From: Tepidamorphaceae bacterium
GTDB lineage: Bacteria; Pseudomonadota; Alphaproteobacteria; Rhizobiales; JAKSCL01
NCBI GenBank assembly: GCA_028289445.1
Contig: JANQPO010000004.1
Coordinates: forward strand, 310,001-374,000
Reading direction: 5' to 3'
DNA length: 64,000 nt
Shown: positions 34,555-44,202 of the stretch, piece after piece
Layout: the number at the start of each line of letters is the position of its first letter
Position numbering within the stretch: the first letter of the stretch is position 1
Notes under the pieces: generated by a model
Databases searched by the model: none
What the model was told of the DNA's origin: nothing
The model's input: the letters and a program-made list of their open reading frames with translations, nothing else
Made by a program: the position numbers and the translations under genes

Positions 34555-34643
34555 GACGGCCGCATCTCCTTAAGGAACAAACGCCGCCGTCATAAGCCGG
34601 CTGGCGCGCCCCGTAAAGCCGGTTCGCCCGATGGGCGTCCGGA

Positions 34644-34673
34644 TTGACGGCCATGGGGAGGAATCCCTACATA
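34644..34673 (+). promoter_or_regulatory. Candidate sigma-70 promoter of hrcA
   Basis: TTGACG and TACATA separated by 18 bases lie 29 bases before the hrcA start. The match is reasonable but not perfect. I saw no CIRCE element (TTAGCACTC-N9-GAGTGCTAA) in this gap, so HrcA does not obviously regulate itself here. Confidence 0.4.
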
Positions 34674-34701
34674 TCTGCCACGTCAGACCGACCCAAAGGC
34701 C

Positions 34702-35796
34702 ATGAACCAAGCACCGAGCCTTACCGAACTGGACCAGCGATCGCGTGAGATATTCCGTCAGATCGTCCAGGCCTATATCGAAACCGGCGATCCCTCCGGC
34801 TCACGCAACATTTCGCGCTCGCTGCCGATGACCCTTTCGCCGGCATCGGTGCGCAATGTGATGGCGGACTTGGAGGCCCTCGGTCTGATCTATGCGCCGC
34901 ACACCAGTGCCGGCCGACTGCCGACAGAAACCGGTCTCAGGCTGTTCGTCGACGGTATGATGGAGGTTGGCGACCTGGCGCCCGATGAGCGGCAGAAGAT
35001 CGAAAAGCAGGTGGCCGGCGATACCGCCACCACGTCCATAGAATCGTTGTTGAACGAAGCCAGTCAGCTTCTCTCGGGGCTATCGCTTGGCGCAGGTGTC
35101 GTGCTGGCTAACAAGGCCGACAGCCCGGTCCAGCACATCGAGTTCGTGCGGATCGACCCGACGCGGGCGCTTGTGGTTCTGGTCGGCGATGGCGGCAAGG
35201 TGGAGAATCGGATCATCGATCTGCCGCCCGGCCTGCCGACCTCGGCCCTGACCGAGGCATCGAATTATCTCAACGCCCACTTGAATGGCGGCACGCTGTC
35301 GCAACTGCGCGCTGCGATCGAGAAGTTGCGCGCCGACCGGAAATCCGAGCTGGATGCCTTGACGGAGAAGATTGTCGACGCCGGCCTCGCCGTTTGGGCC
35401 GGCGGCGACGACGTCGATGCGCCGAAATTGATCGTGCGCGGCCGCTCCAACCTTCTCTCCGAGGCCAGCGCCCAGGACGACCTGGAGCGGATCCGGATGC
35501 TTTTTGACGATCTGGAGACGAAGGATGCCTTGGTCCGTCTCCTTTCGGCATCCGAGGACGCCGACGGCGTGCGCATCTTCATCGGATCGGAGAACAAGCT
35601 CTTTTCCCTTTCCGGCTCATCGCTGATCGTCTCGCCCTATCGCGATGGCGGCAAGCAGATCGTCGGCGTTCTGGGCGTCATCGGCCCGACGCGGCTCAAC
35701 TATGCGCGTATCATTCCCATGGTCGACTACACCGCCAAATTGGTCGGGGAGCTTCTGGCGCAATCGCGCCTCGCGCCAAGCGATCTTCAAACTTGA
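34702..35796 (+). CDS. hrcA: Heat-inducible transcriptional repressor HrcA
   Basis: A 364-aa repressor. The N-terminal winged helix covers about residues 10-80 ([65 protein letters not shown]), followed by the GAF-like domain ending in the typical [26 protein letters not shown]. HrcA represses groESL-type operons through CIRCE; none of its usual targets with a visible CIRCE is in this window. It lies upstream of grpE by 69 bases on the same strand. Confidence 0.96.
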   Translation: MNQAPSLTELDQRSREIFRQIVQAYIETGDPSGSRNISRSLPMTLSPASVRNVMADLEALGLIYAPHTSAGRLPTETGLRLFVDGMMEVGDLAPDERQKIEKQVAGDTATTSIESLLNEASQLLSGLSLGAGVVLANKADSPVQHIEFVRIDPTRALVVLVGDGGKVENRIIDLPPGLPTSALTEASNYLNAHLNGGTLSQLRAAIEKLRADRKSELDALTEKIVDAGLAVWAGGDDVDAPKLIVRGRSNLLSEASAQDDLERIRMLFDDLETKDALVRLLSASEDADGVRIFIGSENKLFSLSGSSLIVSPYRDGGKQIVGVLGVIGPTRLNYARIIPMVDYTAKLVGELLAQSRLAPSDLQT

Positions 35797-35865
35797 TTTT
35801 TTGGCCCCGACAGTCGATATGCGCGGGCACCGCCTGAACAAAATGCGCAGCGAGACGTGACGACA

Positions 35866-36585
35866 ATGGACGAACCGACACCGTCGAAACCGGAAACCGA
35901 GGCGTCAGTCAAACCGGAGCCTGAGGCGGCTACGCCGGAGGTTGAGCAAGAGAACGCAGCCGAGACGCCTGAGAGTGCTTGGTCGTCTGGCGCCGAGGCG
36001 GAGCGGATCGCTGAACTGGAAGCGGAAAACGCCGACGTCAAGGATCGGTTGCTGCGCCTGGCCGCCGACATGGAGAACCTGCGCCGGCGGACCGAAAAAG
36101 ACGTGCGCGACGCTAGCCAGTATGCCATCGCGAAGTTTGCCCGCGACGTGGTGAGCGTTGGCGATAACCTGCAGCGTGCGCTTGATTCCGTGCCCATCGA
36201 GGACCGGGAGGCGGCGGAGGCAGGGTTGAAGGCACTTCTTGAGGGCGTCGACATGACAGCCCGTGACCTCGACAACATGCTCGGGCGGCACGGCATCACC
36301 CGGATTGATCCCAAGGGCGAGAAATTCGATCCCAACAGCCATGAAGCCGTCTTCCAAGTGCCCGACGAGACCGTGCCGGCCGGGACCGTCGCGCAAGTCA
36401 TGCAGCCGGGCTACACGATCGGCGACAGGGTCCTGCGTCCGGCCATGGTCGGCGTGTCGGCTGGCGGTCCGAAAGAGGCCCCCGTAACTGACGAGGCCGG
36501 CGAAGCGGCTCCCGAAGCCGAGGACGCAGCGACCTCGCAGGACGACACCGTACCGCCCGGATCGACGGTCGACAAAACCGCTTGA
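35866..36585 (+). CDS. grpE: Nucleotide exchange factor GrpE
   Basis: A 239-aa DnaK cochaperone that releases ADP. An acidic, low-complexity N-terminus ([23 protein letters not shown]) leads to the long coiled-coil (about 45-100: [33 protein letters not shown]) and the C-terminal beta-wing ([45 protein letters not shown]). The C-terminal tail of about 45 residues is again acidic and disordered. ATG at 35866 is used; a GTG at 35857 is possible. Downstream (36586-36715) there is no gene. Confidence 0.95.
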   Translation: MDEPTPSKPETEASVKPEPEAATPEVEQENAAETPESAWSSGAEAERIAELEAENADVKDRLLRLAADMENLRRRTEKDVRDASQYAIAKFARDVVSVGDNLQRALDSVPIEDREAAEAGLKALLEGVDMTARDLDNMLGRHGITRIDPKGEKFDPNSHEAVFQVPDETVPAGTVAQVMQPGYTIGDRVLRPAMVGVSAGGPKEAPVTDEAGEAAPEAEDAATSQDDTVPPGSTVDKTA

Positions 36586-36715
36586 CCCATACCGGCTCTG
36601 AACGCCGGCCTCATTTCAGCCCGCATGTCCTGGTCTCCTTCGATTGTCACTTGCGTGCCATAGTTTTGTTGTTAAGCTGTGGCTTAATTAAGAATGCAGG
36701 TAGGGGAGCCGCAAC

Positions 36716-37102
36716 ATGACCGGACATGGACACTTCCACTGGAACGAATTGATGACCCGCGACCCGGCGGGCGCGAAAAAGTTCTATGGCGACACGATCG
36801 GATGGACATTCGATGACGTGCCGATGCCCGAAGGCATCTACACGGTGTGCATGGACGGCGAGACGCCGGTCGGCGGGATTTTCGACATGAACGGCATGGA
36901 CCAGATGGAGGGCATTCCGTCCCACTGGTTCGCCTATCTCTCCGTCGACGACATCGACGCGCGGTTGGCTAAAGCCAAAGCCGCGGGCGCGACGGTCATG
37001 CGCGAGCCGTTCGATGTCGAAGGCGTCGGCCGCATCGCCATCATTCAGCAGCCGGATGGCGCGGCGATCGGATGGATGACCCCGGCTCCGCCTCCGGCGT
37101 AG
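36716..37102 (+). CDS. VOC family (glyoxalase/bleomycin-resistance fold) protein
   Basis: A 128-aa vicinal-oxygen-chelate protein with the two beta-alpha-beta-beta-beta modules of the fold: HFHWNELMTRDPAGAKKFYGDTIGWTFDD in the first and HWFAYLSVDDIDARLAKAKAAGATVMREPFDV in the second. The HFHWNEL and EGVGRIAIIQQPDGAAIGWM signatures are typical of bacterial stand-alone VOC proteins, whose substrates are mostly unknown. GGGGAG seven bases before the ATG fixes the start. It is convergent with alkB, nine bases away. Confidence 0.85.
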   Translation: MTGHGHFHWNELMTRDPAGAKKFYGDTIGWTFDDVPMPEGIYTVCMDGETPVGGIFDMNGMDQMEGIPSHWFAYLSVDDIDARLAKAKAAGATVMREPFDVEGVGRIAIIQQPDGAAIGWMTPAPPPA

Positions 37103-37111
37103 GTGCTGCGG

Positions 37112-37732
37112 TCAAACCGCTTCGGTGACCCGCCGCAGCGTCAAGTTGATCCGCCCGCCGCCTTTGAGAAGCGTCGAGGTATCGGGAACAATCCGATCGA
37201 TGCCGTGATAGGCAAGGCGTGCGGGCCCCGCCAGCACGATGGCATCGCCGGATGACAACTTGACCGAGCGGGTCGGCGCCTTGCGCTCTTGCCCGCCGAC
37301 GCGAAAGACACCGGTGTCGCCGAGCGACATCGACACAACCGGCGCCGCAAATTCCTCTTCGTCTGAGTCCTTGTGCAGGCCCATGCGGGCTTTCGGGCCG
37401 TAGAAGTTGATGAGACACGCCTCCGGCGGCGCATCGAAGTCCGCCAGGTCCGACCAGGCCGCCATCAAGGCGTCCGGGATCGCCGGCCACGGCTGGCCGG
37501 TGACGGGGTGGGTTGGCTGATAGCGATAGCCGCCGTCCTTGTCCGATACCCAGCCGAGTGGACCGCAATTCGTCATCTTGACTGAGAAGGGCTTTCCCGT
37601 TCTGGGCATCGTCGGCGCAAAGAGCGGCGCCTCGGCGACGATCTTTCTCAGCGTGTCGCGCAAGGCTTCTTGTGCCGCGCGGTCGAGATAGCCGGGCAGA
37701 TATGTGACGCCGTCGGCAATCGTCATGGCCAT
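37112..37732 (-). CDS. alkB: Alkylated-DNA repair dioxygenase AlkB
   Basis: A 206-aa 2-oxoglutarate/Fe(II) dioxygenase that removes 1-methyladenine and 3-methylcytosine lesions. The iron ligands are visible as HKD in GLHKDSDE and the distal His in RLAYHGIDRI, and the 2-oxoglutarate-binding arginines in RINLTLRRV near the C-terminus. The nucleotide-recognition lid region precedes them (GPLGWVSDKDGGYRYQPTHP). The length agrees with E. coli AlkB (216 aa). No Ada-type control gene is adjacent. Confidence 0.93.
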   Translation of the reverse strand: MAMTIADGVTYLPGYLDRAAQEALRDTLRKIVAEAPLFAPTMPRTGKPFSVKMTNCGPLGWVSDKDGGYRYQPTHPVTGQPWPAIPDALMAAWSDLADFDAPPEACLINFYGPKARMGLHKDSDEEEFAAPVVSMSLGDTGVFRVGGQERKAPTRSVKLSSGDAIVLAGPARLAYHGIDRIVPDTSTLLKGGGRINLTLRRVTEAV

Positions 37733-37825
37733 CGCGTCAATTCTCCCGACGTTTCGACATAAGAACCGCTCACGCCACCCTTACGTATCGAGTTCAATTG
37801 CTGAACTGCCGAAGGGCCTTCTTCC

Positions 37826-38233
37826 ATGACCGCCCCCATCCACACAAGTCTATACGCCCTCCTGTCGGCGGTCCTCTTCGTCTATCTGTCGTCGCGCGTG
37901 ATCCGGACCCGTCGAACGGCCCGGGTCGCGGTTGGCACCGGCGACGATGCGGCGCTGCTGCGCGCGACACGAGTCCATGGAAATTTCGCTGAATACGCGC
38001 CCTTTACCTTGCTCCTGATCGCACTCGCTGAGCTCAATGGTGCTTGGCCCATGCTTATTCACGCGCTCGGCCTTCTTCTAGTCGCCGGACGTGCGGCCCA
38101 TGCCTACGGGCTTGCGCCAACGAAGGATAAGTTCGACTTCCGAGTGCGTGGCATGGCGATGACCTTTTTCGCGCTGATCGGGGCAGCGGTAACCGCTGCA
38201 ATCTTTGCGGTTTTGCAGCTTCTTGGCGGCTGA
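37826..38233 (+). CDS. MAPEG family membrane protein
   Basis: A 135-aa protein with four hydrophobic helices (SLYALLSAVLFVYLSSRVI; FAEYAPFTLLLIALAELNG; MLIHALGLLLVAGRAAHAYGL; MTFFALIGAAVTAAIFAVLQLL). The motif ATRVHGNFAEYAPFTLLLIALAE is that of bacterial MAPEG proteins, relatives of microsomal glutathione transferases. The substrate is unknown and no glutathione gene adjoins it (gshB is 9 kb away). Confidence 0.85.
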   Translation: MTAPIHTSLYALLSAVLFVYLSSRVIRTRRTARVAVGTGDDAALLRATRVHGNFAEYAPFTLLLIALAELNGAWPMLIHALGLLLVAGRAAHAYGLAPTKDKFDFRVRGMAMTFFALIGAAVTAAIFAVLQLLGG

Positions 38234-38239
38234 TCGCGG

Positions 38240-38270
38240 CTTGCGCGCAAGCACCGGCTTTCCTATATAC
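38240..38270 (+). promoter_or_regulatory. Heat-shock (RpoH) type promoter of dnaK
   Basis: CTTGCG, a 16-base spacer and CCTATAT match the alphaproteobacterial sigma-32 consensus (CTTG, then CYTATNT) closely. It is about 150 bases upstream of dnaK, leaving a leader of roughly 140 bases (38275-38421) without an ORF. Confidence 0.65.
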
Positions 38271-38421
38271 CGCGCGAGGTCTTCCGTCTTTTGGGCGGGG
38301 GTTTTGTCCACGTATGGGGACCGGCGACACGAAGGTCCGCGCGCTCCAGGCGACAGGCCGGAGCGTGCGTGCGACGCCTGAACGGGTCCGGTCGGTCCGC
38401 CAAGACATGAGGTAAATGAAC

Positions 38422-40365
38422 ATGGCGAAGGTAATCGGCATCGACCTCGGCACGACGAATTCGTGTGTCGCGGTCATGGACGGCAAGGATCCAAAGGTCA
38501 TTGAGAACGCCGAGGGCGCGCGCACGACCCCCTCAATGGTCGCGTTTTCCAGCGACAATGAGCGGCTCGTGGGCCTGCCCGCCAAGCGCCAGGCGGTCAC
38601 CAATCCGGAAAACACCTTGTTCGCGGTCAAGCGGCTGATCGGTCGCCGCTACGACGACCCGACGGTGAAAAAGGACCAGAAGCTGGTCCCCTACAAGATC
38701 GTCAAGGCCGACAACGGCGACGCCTGGGTCGAGGCCAATAGCGAAGCCTATTCGCCGTCGCAGGTCTCCGCCTTCATTCTGCAAAAGATGAAGGAGACGG
38801 CCGAGGGTTATCTCGGCGAGAAAGTCGAGCAGGCGGTCATCACCGTTCCGGCCTACTTCAACGACGCCCAGCGCCAGGCGACCAAGGATGCCGGCAAGTT
38901 CGCCGGTCTGGAAGTGCTGCGCATCATCAACGAGCCGACCGCTGCCGCGCTGGCCTACGGTCTCGACAAGAAAGAAGGCAAGACCATCGCCGTCTACGAT
39001 CTGGGCGGCGGCACGTTCGACATCTCGATCCTTGAGATCGGCGATGGCGTCTTCGAAGTGAAGTCGACCAATGGCGACACCTTCCTCGGCGGCGAGGATT
39101 TCGACATGCGCCTGGTCGAGTACCTGGCCGAGGAGTTCAAGAAAGAACAGGGCATCGACCTAAAGGCCGACAAGCTCGCCCTTCAGCGCCTGAAGGAGGC
39201 CGCCGAAAAGGCGAAGATCGAGCTGTCCTCGTCGAGCCAGACCGAGGTCAACCTGCCGTTTATCACGGCCGACCAGTCCGGCCCGAAACACCTCACCATC
39301 AAGCTCACCCGCGCCAAGCTCGAAGCCTTGGTCGACGATCTGGTGCAAAAGACCATCAAACCGTGCCAGGCCGCGCTCAAGGATGCCAGCATCTCGGCCG
39401 GCGAGATCGACGAAGTGATCCTGGTCGGCGGTATGACGCGCATGCCGAAGGTTCAAGAGGCGGTGAAGGACTTCTTCGGCAAGGAACCGCACAAAGGCGT
39501 CAACCCGGACGAGGTCGTCGCCATGGGCGCGGCTATCCAGGCCGGCGTCTTGCAGGGCGACGTCAAGGACGTTCTGCTTCTCGACGTTACGCCGTTGTCG
39601 CTCGGTATTGAGACGCTGGGCGGTGTCTTCACCCGGCTGATCGACCGCAACACGACGATCCCGACCAAGAAGAGCCAGGTGTTCTCGACCGCTGAAGACA
39701 ACCAGTCGGCCGTCACCATTCGGGTCTTCCAGGGTGAGCGTGAAATGGCCGCCGACAACAAGATGCTCGGCCAGTTCGACCTGGTCGGCATTCCGCCGGC
39801 ACCGCGTGGCATGCCCCAGATCGAGGTGACCTTCGACATCGACGCTAACGGCATCGTCAATGTTTCGGCCAAGGACAAGGGCACCGGCAAGGAGCAGCAG
39901 ATCCGCATCCAGGCCTCCGGCGGATTGTCCGACGACGACATCGAATCGATGGTGAAGGATGCCGAGTCGCACGCCGAGGAAGACAAGAAAAAGCGCGAGC
40001 TGGTTGAAGCCAAGAACCAGGGCGAGGCGCTTGTCCACTCGACCGAGAAGTCGATGGCCGAGGTCGGCGACAAGCTCGAAGAGGCCGACAAGACCGCGAT
40101 CGAAGAGGCGGTTGCCGCTTTGAAGACCGCGCTTGAAGGTGAGGACAAGGACGACATCGACGCCAAGCTTCAGGCGCTCGCTCAGGCTTCCATGAAGCTC
40201 GGCGAGGCCGTCTATGCCCAAAGCCAGGCGGAAGCCGCCGAAGCGGCTGAAGCGGACGGTGACGACAACGGTGGCGGCGATGCCGACGCGGGCGAAGATG
40301 TCGTCGATGCCGATTTCGAAGACATTTCGGACGACGACGACGAAGACCAGAAAAAGTCGGCGTGA
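38422..40365 (+). CDS. dnaK: Molecular chaperone DnaK
   Basis: A 647-aa Hsp70: the ATPase domain starts [19 protein letters not shown] and contains [30 protein letters not shown] and [13 protein letters not shown]; the substrate-binding domain contains [27 protein letters not shown]; the lid ends in an acidic tail ([22 protein letters not shown]). The second ATG (38422) is preferred to 38416 because of spacing to GAGG and the family start MAKVIG. dnaJ follows after 140 bases. Transcription is probably heat-induced from the RpoH-type promoter above. Confidence 0.98.
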   Translation: MAKVIGIDLGTTNSCVAVMDGKDPKVIENAEGARTTPSMVAFSSDNERLVGLPAKRQAVTNPENTLFAVKRLIGRRYDDPTVKKDQKLVPYKIVKADNGDAWVEANSEAYSPSQVSAFILQKMKETAEGYLGEKVEQAVITVPAYFNDAQRQATKDAGKFAGLEVLRIINEPTAAALAYGLDKKEGKTIAVYDLGGGTFDISILEIGDGVFEVKSTNGDTFLGGEDFDMRLVEYLAEEFKKEQGIDLKADKLALQRLKEAAEKAKIELSSSSQTEVNLPFITADQSGPKHLTIKLTRAKLEALVDDLVQKTIKPCQAALKDASISAGEIDEVILVGGMTRMPKVQEAVKDFFGKEPHKGVNPDEVVAMGAAIQAGVLQGDVKDVLLLDVTPLSLGIETLGGVFTRLIDRNTTIPTKKSQVFSTAEDNQSAVTIRVFQGEREMAADNKMLGQFDLVGIPPAPRGMPQIEVTFDIDANGIVNVSAKDKGTGKEQQIRIQASGGLSDDDIESMVKDAESHAEEDKKKRELVEAKNQGEALVHSTEKSMAEVGDKLEEADKTAIEEAVAALKTALEGEDKDDIDAKLQALAQASMKLGEAVYAQSQAEAAEAAEADGDDNGGGDADAGEDVVDADFEDISDDDDEDQKKSA

Positions 40366-40386
40366 CCGGCCGATCCTCGCTCTGTT

Positions 40387-40419
40387 GCCCGGGCCGGTGC
40401 CATGACGCCGGCCGCGGGC
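40387..40419. other. Stem-loop in the dnaK-dnaJ gap
   Basis: GCCCGGGCCGG-TGCCATGACG-CCGGCCGCGGGC forms a strong hairpin 22 bases after the dnaK stop. There is no T-run, so full termination is unlikely; partial termination or transcript processing could set the DnaK:DnaJ ratio. Confidence 0.5.
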
Positions 40420-40505
40420 GGACAGCTTTCCGACACGACCGACAGGTTCGCGAGTTCCCGTTGGCGACAATGACAGCGCGCAATTGGGCCGCGAGACGTT
40501 GACCC

Positions 40506-41654
40506 ATGGCCAAACGTGATTTTTACGAGACCCTCGGTGTCGCTAAAGGCGCTGACGAGAAGGATCTCAAATCGGCGTTCCGCAAGCTTGCCAAGCAATA
40601 TCACCCCGATGCCAATCCCGGCGATGGCGAAGCGGAAAAGAAGTTCAAGGAAATCAACGAAGCGTATGACACGCTGAAAGACCCGCAAAAGCGTGCGGCC
40701 TACGACCAGTTCGGCCATGCCGCCTTTGAAGGCGGCGGTTTCGGCGGTGCCGGCGGTCCCGGCTTCGGACCGGAATTCGGCTCGTCGATGTCGGACATTT
40801 TCGACGATCTGTTCGGCGAATTCATGGGCGGCGGTCGGCGTGGCGCCGGTCGGCGCGGCGGTGTCAATCGTGGCGCTGATCTGCGCTACAACATGGATGT
40901 CACGCTGGAGGAGGCCTATAGCGGCAGGACGGCGCAAATCCGCGTGCCGTCGCGGGTCGTCTGTGACGTGTGCTCAGGGTCTGGCGCCAAACCGGGAACC
41001 AGTCCGACCACCTGTCAGACCTGTGGCGGTCATGGCAAGGTTCGCGCCAGCCAGGGCTTCTTCTCCATCGAGCGGACGTGCCCGACCTGCCAGGGGCGCG
41101 GCCAGATCATCGAAGACCCTTGCACCAATTGCGCCGGTACGGGTCGTATGGTGAAGGAGCGGACCCTTTCGGTGAACATTCCGGCCGGTGTCGAAGACGG
41201 CACACGCATCCGGCTTGCCAACGAAGGCGAGGCTGGGTTGCATGGCGGACCGTCCGGCGATCTCTACATCTTCCTGTCGATCAAGCCGCATAGCGTCTTC
41301 CAGCGCGACGGCGCGGACATCTTTTGCCGCGTGCCAATCTCGATGACGACGGCGGCCCTTGGCGGGTCAATCGAGGTGCCGACCATCGATGGCGGTCGGA
41401 CGCGCGTCAAAATCCCGGATGGCACCCAAACCGGCAAGCAGTTTCGCTTAAGGGCGAAGGGGATGCCGGTGTTACGCTCCAACCAGTCCGGCGACATGTA
41501 CATCCAAGTGAATGTCGAAACGCCGACCAGCCTGTCGAAGCGCCAACGTGAAATCTTGAAGGAATTCGAAGAGTTATCGGGTGACGCGACAAACCCGGAA
41601 TCGCGCGGGTTCTTCTCCAAGGCGAAGGATTTTTGGGACGGTTTGAGCGACTGA
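40506..41654 (+). CDS. dnaJ: Molecular chaperone DnaJ
   Basis: A 382-aa type I J-protein. The J domain (1-70) has the HPD tripeptide in [12 protein letters not shown]; a Gly/Phe-rich linker ([17 protein letters not shown]) follows; four CxxCxGxG zinc repeats are intact ([32 protein letters not shown]); the C-terminal substrate-binding domains follow. It stimulates DnaK ATPase and is in the same direction as dnaK. Confidence 0.97.
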   Translation: MAKRDFYETLGVAKGADEKDLKSAFRKLAKQYHPDANPGDGEAEKKFKEINEAYDTLKDPQKRAAYDQFGHAAFEGGGFGGAGGPGFGPEFGSSMSDIFDDLFGEFMGGGRRGAGRRGGVNRGADLRYNMDVTLEEAYSGRTAQIRVPSRVVCDVCSGSGAKPGTSPTTCQTCGGHGKVRASQGFFSIERTCPTCQGRGQIIEDPCTNCAGTGRMVKERTLSVNIPAGVEDGTRIRLANEGEAGLHGGPSGDLYIFLSIKPHSVFQRDGADIFCRVPISMTTAALGGSIEVPTIDGGRTRVKIPDGTQTGKQFRLRAKGMPVLRSNQSGDMYIQVNVETPTSLSKRQREILKEFEELSGDATNPESRGFFSKAKDFWDGLSD

Positions 41655-41749
41655 TCGATGCGTCGTCTCGCAGCTTGTCGCATGCGGGGCGCCGAACTAA
41701 GGTGACCGGACAAGGATAACAATCCGGCTTGGCGTCAACGGAGTTCGAG

Positions 41750-42280
41750 ATGACACTACGATCCCTGGCCGCGACGGTCTTCGGAGTGACGGCGGCCGCG
41801 ATACTGATTGCTAGCCCTGCGTTCGCTGGGTTTGAAGCCCTGGCGGGACGCTGGCAATCGGAGCCGATCGTCATTGACAGTGCTCCGGCCTGTGCGCCTG
41901 AGACCATTGCGGTTACGATCGCCGGCAATTCCGACAAACCCGATATCGTCATCAAGGCTGGCTCGGCCGTCGATCTCGATACCACGCTCGCCAAGGGCGA
42001 AGATGGCGCGGTTTTCGTCGAGCAATCCGGCTGGCTGAAGCGCTTCGGTATGTCGGACGAAACCCAGCGCGATGCGTTTATGAATCTGGAACCCGTGCTG
42101 TGGGCCCGGGAAACGGGAACCGGCGTGGTCATCTATCGGGCGCGCATTCAAGACAACGGCACGCTCAATCTGTTTCGCCTGGCGCTTGAGCCGGTCGACG
42201 GCGGGATTGCGGCCACACTTGAGCTCGCCGAGGGGGACTGTCGGGTGGAACCCTTCACGACCTCGCTGATCGCCCGATAG
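41750..42280 (+). CDS. Small exported protein of unknown function (176 aa)
   Basis: Residues 1-26 are a signal peptide (MTLRSLAATVFGVTAAAILIASPAFA). The mature part has a GRWQS segment near its start, a pair of cysteines (APACAPET; EGDCRVEP) that could form a disulfide, and a beta-rich pattern. I do not recognise a family. The start at 41750 has GGAG six bases upstream. It lies eight bases before the next exported protein, so both are probably co-expressed with pyrF. Confidence 0.65.
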   Translation: MTLRSLAATVFGVTAAAILIASPAFAGFEALAGRWQSEPIVIDSAPACAPETIAVTIAGNSDKPDIVIKAGSAVDLDTTLAKGEDGAVFVEQSGWLKRFGMSDETQRDAFMNLEPVLWARETGTGVVIYRARIQDNGTLNLFRLALEPVDGGIAATLELAEGDCRVEPFTTSLIAR

Positions 42281-42288
42281 GACCCGTC

Positions 42289-42840
42289 ATGATGTTCTTG
42301 CGCACTCTCGTCCTAGCCGTTGCCGCCTTCATTGTCGCTCCGGCCACGGCAATCGAACTCGAACAACTCGAAGGCATCTATGTCGGCATCACCGAGGACT
42401 TCGATGGTGATGGCCACAAGCTCGCCGAGCGCCATGTCGACATGGTGCTGACCAAGCACGGTGCCAAAGGCTTCAAGATCGACTTGACCAGCGTCTTGCT
42501 CGTCGACGGGCGCCGCGATGTCCCAGGCGTCCGCAGGCGCGTCTATAGCGCTCAGTTCGAGCCATCGGAAAAGGGCGACTTCTTTCTGGCGACTTCGCCG
42601 TTCGATCCCTTCGTTGAGCGCGAGTCGGAAGAGATGATCGCCGGCGAGCCGCTGGAATGGGCGCAGATCGACGGCGACAGCCTGGTCATCTATACGCTCG
42701 CTGTTCTGAACGACGGTCGCTACGAGCTTCAGGTCTATGAGCGCGCGTTCAATGGCGATACGATCAAGACGCTTTACGAGCGCCATTTGGACGGTGTGTT
42801 GCAACGCCAAACCGTCGGTCAGATGGTACGTTCCGATTGA
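42289..42840 (+). CDS. Small exported protein of unknown function (183 aa)
   Basis: A signal peptide (MMFLRTLVLAVAAFIVAPATA) is followed by a beta-rich mature region without cysteines: LEGIYVGITEDFDGDGHKL, DLTSVLLVDGRRDVPGV, LEWAQIDGDSLVIYTLAVLNDGRYELQVYERAF. It may share a fold with the previous protein, both being small periplasmic domains with alternating strands, but there is no motif to name it. It overlaps the TTG start of pyrF by four bases. Confidence 0.65.
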   Translation: MMFLRTLVLAVAAFIVAPATAIELEQLEGIYVGITEDFDGDGHKLAERHVDMVLTKHGAKGFKIDLTSVLLVDGRRDVPGVRRRVYSAQFEPSEKGDFFLATSPFDPFVERESEEMIAGEPLEWAQIDGDSLVIYTLAVLNDGRYELQVYERAFNGDTIKTLYERHLDGVLQRQTVGQMVRSD

Positions 42841-43553
42841 GCGCGCCTTCGGTTCGAGAACGGCTCATCGTCCCGCTGGACGTTCCCTCCGTCGAGGATG
42901 CGTGGGGGCTCGTCGACCGGCTTGGCGATACCGCCTGTCATTATAAGATCGGTCATGCCCTGCAGTTTTGCGGCGGGCTCGATCTCGCGCGCGATCTTGT
43001 CCGTGACGGCAACCGGGTTTTTCTCGACGTCAAGCTGCACGACATTCCGAATACGATCGAAAACGGTGTTGCTCGCATTCGCGATCTAGGCGTTGGATTT
43101 GTCACGGTCCACGCCTATCCGCAAACCATGGCCGCCGCCCAACATGCCGCACAAGGATCATCGCTTCAGATTCTAGGCGTCACGGTCCTCACCAGCATGG
43201 CCGACGCCGACCTGACGGAGGCCGGCTATGCGATGTCGGTCGCCGATCTGGTTCGGCAAAGAGCGCGACAGGCGGCCGATGTCGGTGTTACCGGCGTAGT
43301 CTGCGCACCGCCGGATTTGGCGATGATCCGCGAGGATGTCGGCGATGACCTTCAACTGGTGACGCCCGGTGTGCGGCCCGCTGGGAGCGAGGCTGGCGAT
43401 CAGAAGCGGGTTGCGACGCCCGGCGAGGCGATTGCTGCCGGTGCCGACTATCTGGTCGTCGGTCGGCCGATCTATGCGGCACCTGATCCGGCCGCTGCCG
43501 CGCGGTCGGTGATCGAGGAGATCACACAGGCTTTGGGAGAGCGGAATGCCTAA
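42837..43553 (+). CDS. pyrF: Orotidine 5'-phosphate decarboxylase
   Basis: A 238-aa TIM barrel decarboxylating OMP to UMP in pyrimidine synthesis. The family signatures are LIVPLDVPSVEDAW at the N-terminus, the catalytic D-x-K-x-x-D in FLDVKLHDIPNTI, and the phosphate loop VTPGVRPAG and YLVVGRPIY. The start is a TTG overlapping the preceding stop (TTGA); no ATG exists before the conserved N-terminus. It overlaps the DUF1330 gene by eight bases. Confidence 0.95.
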   Translation: MSAPSVRERLIVPLDVPSVEDAWGLVDRLGDTACHYKIGHALQFCGGLDLARDLVRDGNRVFLDVKLHDIPNTIENGVARIRDLGVGFVTVHAYPQTMAAAQHAAQGSSLQILGVTVLTSMADADLTEAGYAMSVADLVRQRARQAADVGVTGVVCAPPDLAMIREDVGDDLQLVTPGVRPAGSEAGDQKRVATPGEAIAAGADYLVVGRPIYAAPDPAAAARSVIEEITQALGERNA

Positions 43554-43839
43554 GGGATATTGGATCGGGCGCATCGATGTCAGCGACCCCGAAGCCTACA
43601 AGAAATACGTTGCCGCCAACGCCGAGGCGTTTGGAAAATATGGCGGTCGTTTCCTGGTGCGCGGCGGCCAGTTCGAAGCTATGGAGGGATCGTCGCGCCA
43701 GCGCAACGTGGTGCTTGAGTTCGACTCCTATGAAGCGGCGCTTGCCTGCTACAATTCGCCGGAATACGCGAAGGCGAAGGCGTTTAGAACAGACGCCTCA
43801 GAGGGCGAGCTTGTCGTCATCGAAGGCTACGATCCGTAG
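43546..43839 (+). CDS. DUF1330 family protein
   Basis: A 97-aa dimeric alpha/beta-barrel-like protein of DUF1330: MPKGYWIGRIDVSDPEAYKKYV, GKYGGRFLVRGGQFEAMEG and FDSYEAALACYNSPEYAKA are the characteristic segments. The fold resembles EthD/antibiotic monooxygenase-like proteins. Its catalytic role is unknown. It is the last gene of the pyrF unit, just before the MITE-like element. Confidence 0.88.
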   Translation: MPKGYWIGRIDVSDPEAYKKYVAANAEAFGKYGGRFLVRGGQFEAMEGSSRQRNVVLEFDSYEAALACYNSPEYAKAKAFRTDASEGELVVIEGYDP

Positions 43840-43898
43840 TCCCGCGCTCTGGTAGTCGCTAAGCGCACCTGCTATAGCGAGCCTCCGATCTAACCGAG

Positions 43899-44170
43899 TT
43901 AGGGTCAGGACCCATTAATGTCATCCATTCTGCGCGAGCGAATTTGGCCGCTGAACAGGAGCGAAGGTGAAGGAAATGTGGTTCATTTTCAAGGCTTTGC
44001 GACGTATTCAGCGGCCAAAGGCGCCGCGCCCTTCGGGTTTGGCGGCAGACACCGGACCAGGATCGCTCAATGCTCGAAAAGGCAACCAGCCTTTCCTTGC
44101 GCTTGAGCGATCCTGCTCCAGTACCTGTCGCCAAACAGAATTGTATGAGATTAATGAGTCCTGACCCTAA
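43899..44170 (+). mobile_element. MITE-like 272-bp element, copy A
   Basis: The element is bounded by an imperfect inverted repeat of about 30 bp: TTAGGGTCAGGACCCATTAATGTCAT at the left and the complement of TTAGGGTCAGGACTCATTAATCTCAT at the right. A second copy in opposite orientation is at 63343-63612, with about 20 differences over 272 positions and no gaps by eye. It encodes no transposase; the short ORFs inside are on both strands and seem incidental. No clear target duplication is visible. It fills most of the 363-bp gap between the DUF1330 gene and dapB; the remaining bases show nothing. Confidence 0.85.
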
Positions 44171-44202
44171 TCCAAGTCGAAATGCCGCCTATTGAAGACG
44201 CC

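Noticed and set aside
34555-34701. CIRCE element upstream of hrcA
   Set aside because: No TTAGCACTC-N9-GAGTGCTAA or close variant was found.
39160-40470. 436-aa minus-strand ORF
   Set aside because: Antisense to dnaK; the composition reflects dnaK codon structure.
43967-44164. 65-aa ORF (and similar ORFs at 63347-63593)
   Set aside because: These lie inside the two MITE-like copies, have no RBS of note, and arise from the repeat itself. Such ORFs are often annotated as hypothetical proteins.
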